The position numbers and the translations under genes are program-made. Of a DNA stretch of 33,210 nt, positions 29,158 to 33,210 are shown piece after piece. Source of the DNA: a virus; the IMG/VR virus record IMGVR_UViG_3300000928_000191, positions 1 to 33,210 of that record. One strand, 5' to 3'. A model generated the notes under the pieces. That model worked only from the letters and a program-made list of their open reading frames with translations, did no database searches and had not been told where the DNA came from. The first letter of the stretch is position 1. The number at the start of each line of letters is the position of its first letter.

Positions 29158-30854
29158 AGCTCAATAATCCCCCGATCCTCATACACCGATCCCTCATCAG
29201 TTTCATTATTCAGCATCGCACCACCTACCGCATTCGCCAGCGCGGACAACCCATCGATGCGCTTACGAGTCGACTTCTTCAGTAGCTTGATATTGCCCGC
29301 CGGATCCCGAGCGATCACAGCATTCGAAGCATTCCAAGAGAGAATCGGATTCTTCGGAAATCGTATCTTCTTATTCAGCAATCGCCGTTCAATTTCCTTC
29401 AGCGCGGGTGAAGCATCCTTGAATCCCTGACCATACGGCACACACGTCACCACTTCGTCACGCACTAGATTCTGCACCACAGAGGCCGATTTCCAGCGGT
29501 CATACAGCAGCTCCTTCACTTCGAGCTGCTCGATCAGCTCGCGAATCTGCGCCTCAATGAAATCAAAATCAGTCGCTTCACCTGGCGTCTTCACCAAATA
29601 CCCCAGACGCTCCCAATCAGGATAAGGCACCTTGTCCATCTTAGACCGCCCCAGGATATCCTCCTCCGGGCACCAATACCAGGCAAAGCATCGCCAGATG
29701 CCATCGGAGAAAGGGAACAAAGCAATCAAAGCGGACATGTCATTGACCTCAGCAAGATCAACCCCGAGATAGCACTTCTCAGCAGTGAACGCAGCCAGAT
29801 CAAGCGAATCGTCCCGGGCACGATCCCATTGCTCCTTGTCCAGCCAGACCTCAGCAGCATGCGCCCAAATATTCAGCTGCTTCACCTTGAAATCGGTCAT
29901 ACGACTCGGCAGCTTGAGCGCCTTCTGGTATTGACGTCGCATGTAGTCAACCGGCTTCGAAACCCCCAGGTTGGGATTTGCCATCGCCCACTGCAGAGGA
30001 TCGTCGATTGCTTTCTTATCAGAGACCGCCGCCATATAGACAAACAGCTCGTCTTCGTCGTAATCCTCTTCAGCAGGATCTAACACCGAGATCGCATGCT
30101 CATGCTTCTCCATGCAAATAGACTCCGGATTCGTGCCTGCAGTCGTGATCGAATAAATCAACGGCTGATCACGAGATCCCATCGCATCTTCAATCTGCGA
30201 CCACAGCAAAGGATCCTCCCAGGCATGCAGCTCATCAACACATGCAAAATGAGGATTTAAACCGTCCAAGTTCTCAGAGTTTCGACCCAATGCCTCGAAC
30301 TTCGAATCCGTCGAAGGCATAGAAATATTTGCCACGTAGCAATTAATGCGCTTCGAGAGAAACGGCGATTTGAGAATCATCTTTTTAGCATCCGTCCAAA
30401 GAATCTTAGCCTGCGCCCGCTGAGTGGCCACCGCGTAAATCTCCGCACCGGGCTCGCCATCCAAAGCCAAACCGTAAATCGCAGTGCCACCACCGATCGT
30501 AGTCTTTCCGTTTTTTCGTGGCACTTCAACATACGCCTCCCGGAAACGCCGATAACCATCATCGCATCGCTTCCAACCGAAGATCGAACCCTGAATGAAT
30601 TGTTGCCACGGTTGCAGTTCGATCGGCTGACCAGCCCACCGGCCCTTCCAATGCTTTAGCAACGAGAAGAAATCGAGGTGCACCGACACAGCCTCCAAAT
30701 CAAAATAAATATCATCGCGCTCAAGATCCCGCATGTGCCGTTCACAAGCCCAAATTACATACGGCCCCGCAACAATCTCACCATCGAGCACACCCCGCGC
30801 ATAATCCGTCACCGGATCCGGAAGACTAACCTGCAATGAACCCTCCGAACTCAT
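29154..30854 (-). CDS. terL: Terminase large subunit
   Basis: A 566-residue protein. ATPase motifs: Walker A V-P-R-K-N-G-K-T (111-118) and Walker B F-A-C-V-D-E-L-H (D207, E208). The nuclease half starts with Y-L-G-V-D-L-A (D366), with later acidic residues toward the C terminus. It belongs to the Terminase_1 (HK97-like) group, which packages by cos or by 3' ends. It overlaps the small subunit by 4 bp and the HTH gene at its stop. Confidence 0.95.
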   Translation of the reverse strand: MSSEGSLQVSLPDPVTDYARGVLDGEIVAGPYVIWACERHMRDLERDDIYFDLEAVSVHLDFFSLLKHWKGRWAGQPIELQPWQQFIQGSIFGWKRCDDGYRRFREAYVEVPRKNGKTTIGGGTAIYGLALDGEPGAEIYAVATQRAQAKILWTDAKKMILKSPFLSKRINCYVANISMPSTDSKFEALGRNSENLDGLNPHFACVDELHAWEDPLLWSQIEDAMGSRDQPLIYSITTAGTNPESICMEKHEHAISVLDPAEEDYDEDELFVYMAAVSDKKAIDDPLQWAMANPNLGVSKPVDYMRRQYQKALKLPSRMTDFKVKQLNIWAHAAEVWLDKEQWDRARDDSLDLAAFTAEKCYLGVDLAEVNDMSALIALFPFSDGIWRCFAWYWCPEEDILGRSKMDKVPYPDWERLGYLVKTPGEATDFDFIEAQIRELIEQLEVKELLYDRWKSASVVQNLVRDEVVTCVPYGQGFKDASPALKEIERRLLNKKIRFPKNPILSWNASNAVIARDPAGNIKLLKKSTRKRIDGLSALANAVGGAMLNNETDEGSVYEDRGIIEL

Positions 30855-31357
30855 ATAGCGCCCCCAGATCCACCCGAGCGATTACTCGCCGCCCGTTTAG
30901 CCAAAGCTGCAAATGGATCATCCTCCTCTTCATCCGGCCCACCCGAGACCCGAGTCCGCGCTGCAGGCGTCATACCAAATTCCTTCAACCAGCCCATCAT
31001 TTCAGCCTGCGCATCACGCTGAATTTTAACGTAAGGCGAGGGCATAGGGTAGCCATTCGGGGACCGCACAAGCATGCCGGTCTCTTTGATTTTCTTAATC
31101 GCATCCAACCAGGTCGAGTAGGCATTGCAATACGCCGCCAACGCCATCACATCCAGATCCGAGATCAGACCCAAGCCAGCCAGCTGCATCACCACGCGCT
31201 TCCATTCACGTTTAGCCGCAGACGGCAAAAAAGACGGCGGCTTCAGATTCGTCAAATTCTCCGGCTTAGGCTCATTCGGATTCGCGGCCCGCTTCCCAGG
31301 ATTCCCCTCGAGCGCCTTAATTACGGACGGTTTCCCCACTGGCCCGCGCTTACCCAT
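30851..31357 (-). CDS. terS: Terminase small subunit, P27-like
   Basis: A 168-residue protein with the P27-family start (G-K-R-G-P-V-G-K-P-S, L-E-G-N-P-G-K-R) and the helical segments E-W-K-R-V-V-M-Q-L, L-D-V-M-A-L-A-A-Y-C-N-A-Y. It recognises the packaging site for TerL. It overlaps the ParB-methyltransferase gene by 8 bp. Confidence 0.9.
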   Translation of the reverse strand: MGKRGPVGKPSVIKALEGNPGKRAANPNEPKPENLTNLKPPSFLPSAAKREWKRVVMQLAGLGLISDLDVMALAAYCNAYSTWLDAIKKIKETGMLVRSPNGYPMPSPYVKIQRDAQAEMMGWLKEFGMTPAARTRVSGGPDEEEDDPFAALAKRAASNRSGGSGGAI

Positions 31358-32579
31358 GCGTCGCCTCCTTTCGCACCGAGCAACCTAGCTCAGTCATACG
31401 CTCAAGAATCACAGCGCAATATTTCGGATCCAACTCCATCGCAAAACAGCGCCGGTTCAAATTATTAGCCGCCAACATCGTCGACCCAGACCCGCCAAAT
31501 GAGTCCCAAATCACGCCCCCACGCGGGCAACTATTCGTGATTTGGTAAGCCATCAACTCCACCGGCTTCATCGTCGGATGCAGATTATTCCTGCGCGGCT
31601 TATCGAATTCGAGCACAGTAGTCTGCGCCCGATCCGCCAGCCAGAGATGCGCCCCCTTATCCTTCCACCCATAGAGACAAGGCTGATGCTTCCAGCCATA
31701 AAGACACGGCTCATGTTTCCACTGGTGGTCTTGTCGCCCCAGGACAAGCGAGTTTTTCACCCACACCAGGCACTGACGAATCTTCCAACCAGCCGCATCC
31801 GCAGCCAGGCGGAAATTCAATTCCTCAGAATCCGCATGCCAAATGTAGAAAACACCGCCCGGCTTCAACACCGAATCAGCAGCCCGGAAAGCATCCACAA
31901 GAAAAGCCCGAAAATTCTTATCCGATTTCTTATCATTCTTAATCGTCAGCTTCTCAGCGCCGCCCCCCTGGTAATCCACATTATATGGCGGATCAGTCAG
32001 CAGCAGATCCACCAACTCACCACCCGCCAAGCGCTTCACATCCACCGCCGAAGTCGAGTCACCACAAATCAACCGGTGCCCATCGATCAAATACAAATCA
32101 CCAGTCTGAACAGCCCACTTCTCATCGAGCGCCGCAACTTCCCCAGGCGGCAAGTCAGGCATCTGATCAAATTCAACATTCTCATCGTCCCGGAAAAAGT
32201 CATCCGGATCAAAACCAGTCAGCTCAACATTGTAACCAAGATCCATCAAATCAGACAGCTCAGCCTTAAGCAGCTTCATATCCCAACCCGAGCCCTCAGC
32301 GATCCGATTGTCCGCCAAGATCAAAGCCCGAATCTGAGTCTCACTCAAATGCCCCAACCGAATACAAGGCACCTCATCCATGCCCAGCTTCTTAGCCGCG
32401 ATCAACCGGCCATGCCCAGCCGCAATCATTCCCGACGCATCAATCAAAATCGGATTCGTAAAACCCCACTCAGTAATCGCAGAGCACAACTCCGCAATTT
32501 GCTTTTTCGGATGCGTCCGAGCATTGCGCTCATATTCACGCAGCTCACTCACTTTCACTATTTCAAACTTTGGAATCAT
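31350..32579 (-). CDS. ParB-like nuclease domain plus DNA methyltransferase
   Basis: A 409-residue protein from the ATG at 32579, which has GGGGAGA upstream and overlaps the TGA of the HNH gene. Residues 1-100 are a ParB/Srx-like domain (S-E-L, A-R-T-H-P, G-H-G-R at about 55-58). From about 150 on there is an N6/N4 methyltransferase with D-P-P-Y-N (196-200), H-P-T-M-K-P-V-E-L and a C-terminal motif I (D-S-F-G-G-S-G-S-T). Such fusions near terminase genes are common in phages. A tandem duplication W-K-H-E/Q-P-C-L-Y-G lies near residues 290-308. Its DNA units (31678-31730) are diverged. Confidence 0.9.
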   Translation of the reverse strand: MIPKFEIVKVSELREYERNARTHPKKQIAELCSAITEWGFTNPILIDASGMIAAGHGRLIAAKKLGMDEVPCIRLGHLSETQIRALILADNRIAEGSGWDMKLLKAELSDLMDLGYNVELTGFDPDDFFRDDENVEFDQMPDLPPGEVAALDEKWAVQTGDLYLIDGHRLICGDSTSAVDVKRLAGGELVDLLLTDPPYNVDYQGGGAEKLTIKNDKKSDKNFRAFLVDAFRAADSVLKPGGVFYIWHADSEELNFRLAADAAGWKIRQCLVWVKNSLVLGRQDHQWKHEPCLYGWKHQPCLYGWKDKGAHLWLADRAQTTVLEFDKPRRNNLHPTMKPVELMAYQITNSCPRGGVIWDSFGGSGSTMLAANNLNRRCFAMELDPKYCAVILERMTELGCSVRKEATHG

Positions 32580-33193
32580 AAGCCATCTCCCCCCACGCCC
32601 CCCGGGCAATCGTAACCATCTGTCATAAGCGTCATTTTCGAGCCATTTTGATCCGATCCAGAACCCCCCACGCTCAAATTCGCGGGATCGGTAACCCCAT
32701 CTTCCCAAAACTTGCGCACGGATTTTTTTAACTGGACAGACGGTAGGACACGATCTGCACCGCAGGTTTTGCCCCCCCCCTCCCTCCGAGCTGAGCCTCG
32801 AACTGATCGACCTTGCTCGCTTTGAGTTTTTTTCGAGTGGCAGCTAGCGCAGAGTGACTGACAATTTGATTCGTCAAATCGTTCACCTCCTTCAGCGATT
32901 GGTTTGATGTGATCGACCTGGGTGCCGGGGGCCGTGCAACTTCCACCAACACAGAGAGGATGACGTCGAAGAAACCAGATTCGGAATCGCCGCCAAGCAG
33001 CCGAAGAATAGAAGTAACCATTCGAACGATGATACTCGGATCGATCCACACTTGGATTTGATCGAAGATGGGGGGGACAAAACCGAACCCCGGGGCCAAC
33101 TAATTCGACACAGCCAGGCTCAGAACACCGCCGCCTCGGCTGAGATGCTGGGCTCCTTTCCTTTTCCTTACACTTATGACACTTCTTTTTCAT
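32576..33193 (-). CDS. HNH endonuclease
   Basis: A 205-residue protein. The HNH core is at 75-122: C81-x4-C86, V-D-H (94-95), N110, C115-x2-C118-H119. The start is a separate Cys-rich zinc-like part (C-H-K-C, C-x4-C, C-P-P-H). In HK97-like phages an HNH protein next to terminase takes part in cos cleavage. A C9 run (32772-32780) falls after the domain, and the remaining 60 residues show no fold that I recognise. The start lies 17 bp from the window end. Confidence 0.85.
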   Translation of the reverse strand: MKKKCHKCKEKERSPASQPRRRCSEPGCVELVGPGVRFCPPHLRSNPSVDRSEYHRSNGYFYSSAAWRRFRIWFLRRHPLCVGGSCTAPGTQVDHIKPIAEGGERFDESNCQSLCASCHSKKTQSEQGRSVRGSARREGGGKTCGADRVLPSVQLKKSVRKFWEDGVTDPANLSVGGSGSDQNGSKMTLMTDGYDCPGGVGGDGL

Positions 33194-33210
33194 TTAGTTA
33201 GATTATTAAT

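Noticed and set aside
31542-32615. 357-residue plus-strand frame opposite the ParB-methyltransferase
   Set aside because: Low-complexity His/Arg/Ile-rich shadow of a gene with clear catalytic motifs. The same holds for 2998-3993, 13539-14207 and 23502-24281.

Overview
The window reads as one complete, or almost complete, temperate siphophage genome of about 33 kb. It is probably seen in its circular, unintegrated form and cut open between two genes of a single long minus-strand operon. The host is not stated. A Gram-negative, PVC-type bacterium (Verrucomicrobiota-like) is my best guess. The grounds are secreted proteins with lipoprotein and Sec signals, SASA-type esterase and chitobiase-like C-terminal domains, and short degenerate purine-rich repeats in several gene gaps. 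This host call is an inference of moderate to low confidence.

Left part (1-6434, minus strand): the early replication operon. It starts at a divergent operator region (6433-6505) and runs through two tiny genes, an excisionase/MerR-like HTH protein, several unknown proteins, an ASCH-like protein, a sliding-clamp-like protein fused to an FtsK-gamma winged helix, a DnaQ-like exonuclease that lacks one catalytic aspartate, a prim-pol/SF3 helicase and a zinc-finger primase companion. There is no DNA polymerase, so the clamp presumably works with host polymerase III.

Plus-strand island (6524-9786): a repressor-like XRE plus ribbon-helix-helix protein, a HIRAN-domain protein, a small membrane protein, a 3'-terminal tRNA-Pro(GGG) fragment with its terminator (the likely attP) and a tyrosine integrase. 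The fragment lies between phage early genes and the integrase, not at a window edge. This points to a virion or episomal form rather than an integrated prophage.

Right part (9783-33193, minus strand, transcribed from high to low coordinates): HNH endonuclease, ParB-methyltransferase, small and large terminase, an HTH protein, an accessory island (26787-28830), portal, HK97-type protease, major capsid, a small head protein, gp6-like connector, tail fibre, secreted esterase, lysis/membrane genes, head closure, HK97 gp10, tail completion protein, tail tube, G/GT chaperone with a -1 frameshift, tape measure and tail tip proteins. If the ends join, this follows directly from the early operon with a gap of about 20 bp.

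The most unusual part is the accessory island between terminase and portal. It holds a DNA methyltransferase and two two-gene modules, each made of a variable small acidic protein, a homologous XRE-like partner, a duplicated promoter/leader and TACAC-type operators. The units are bounded by two structures with the architecture of integron attC sites: 7-bp R boxes, 5-nt spacers, and L boxes with two bulged bases at identical positions and compensatory pair changes. The R box that opens each unit is the exact reverse complement of the R box that closes it, for all three units. No integron integrase is present. This looks like a small integron-cassette array carried inside a phage head operon.
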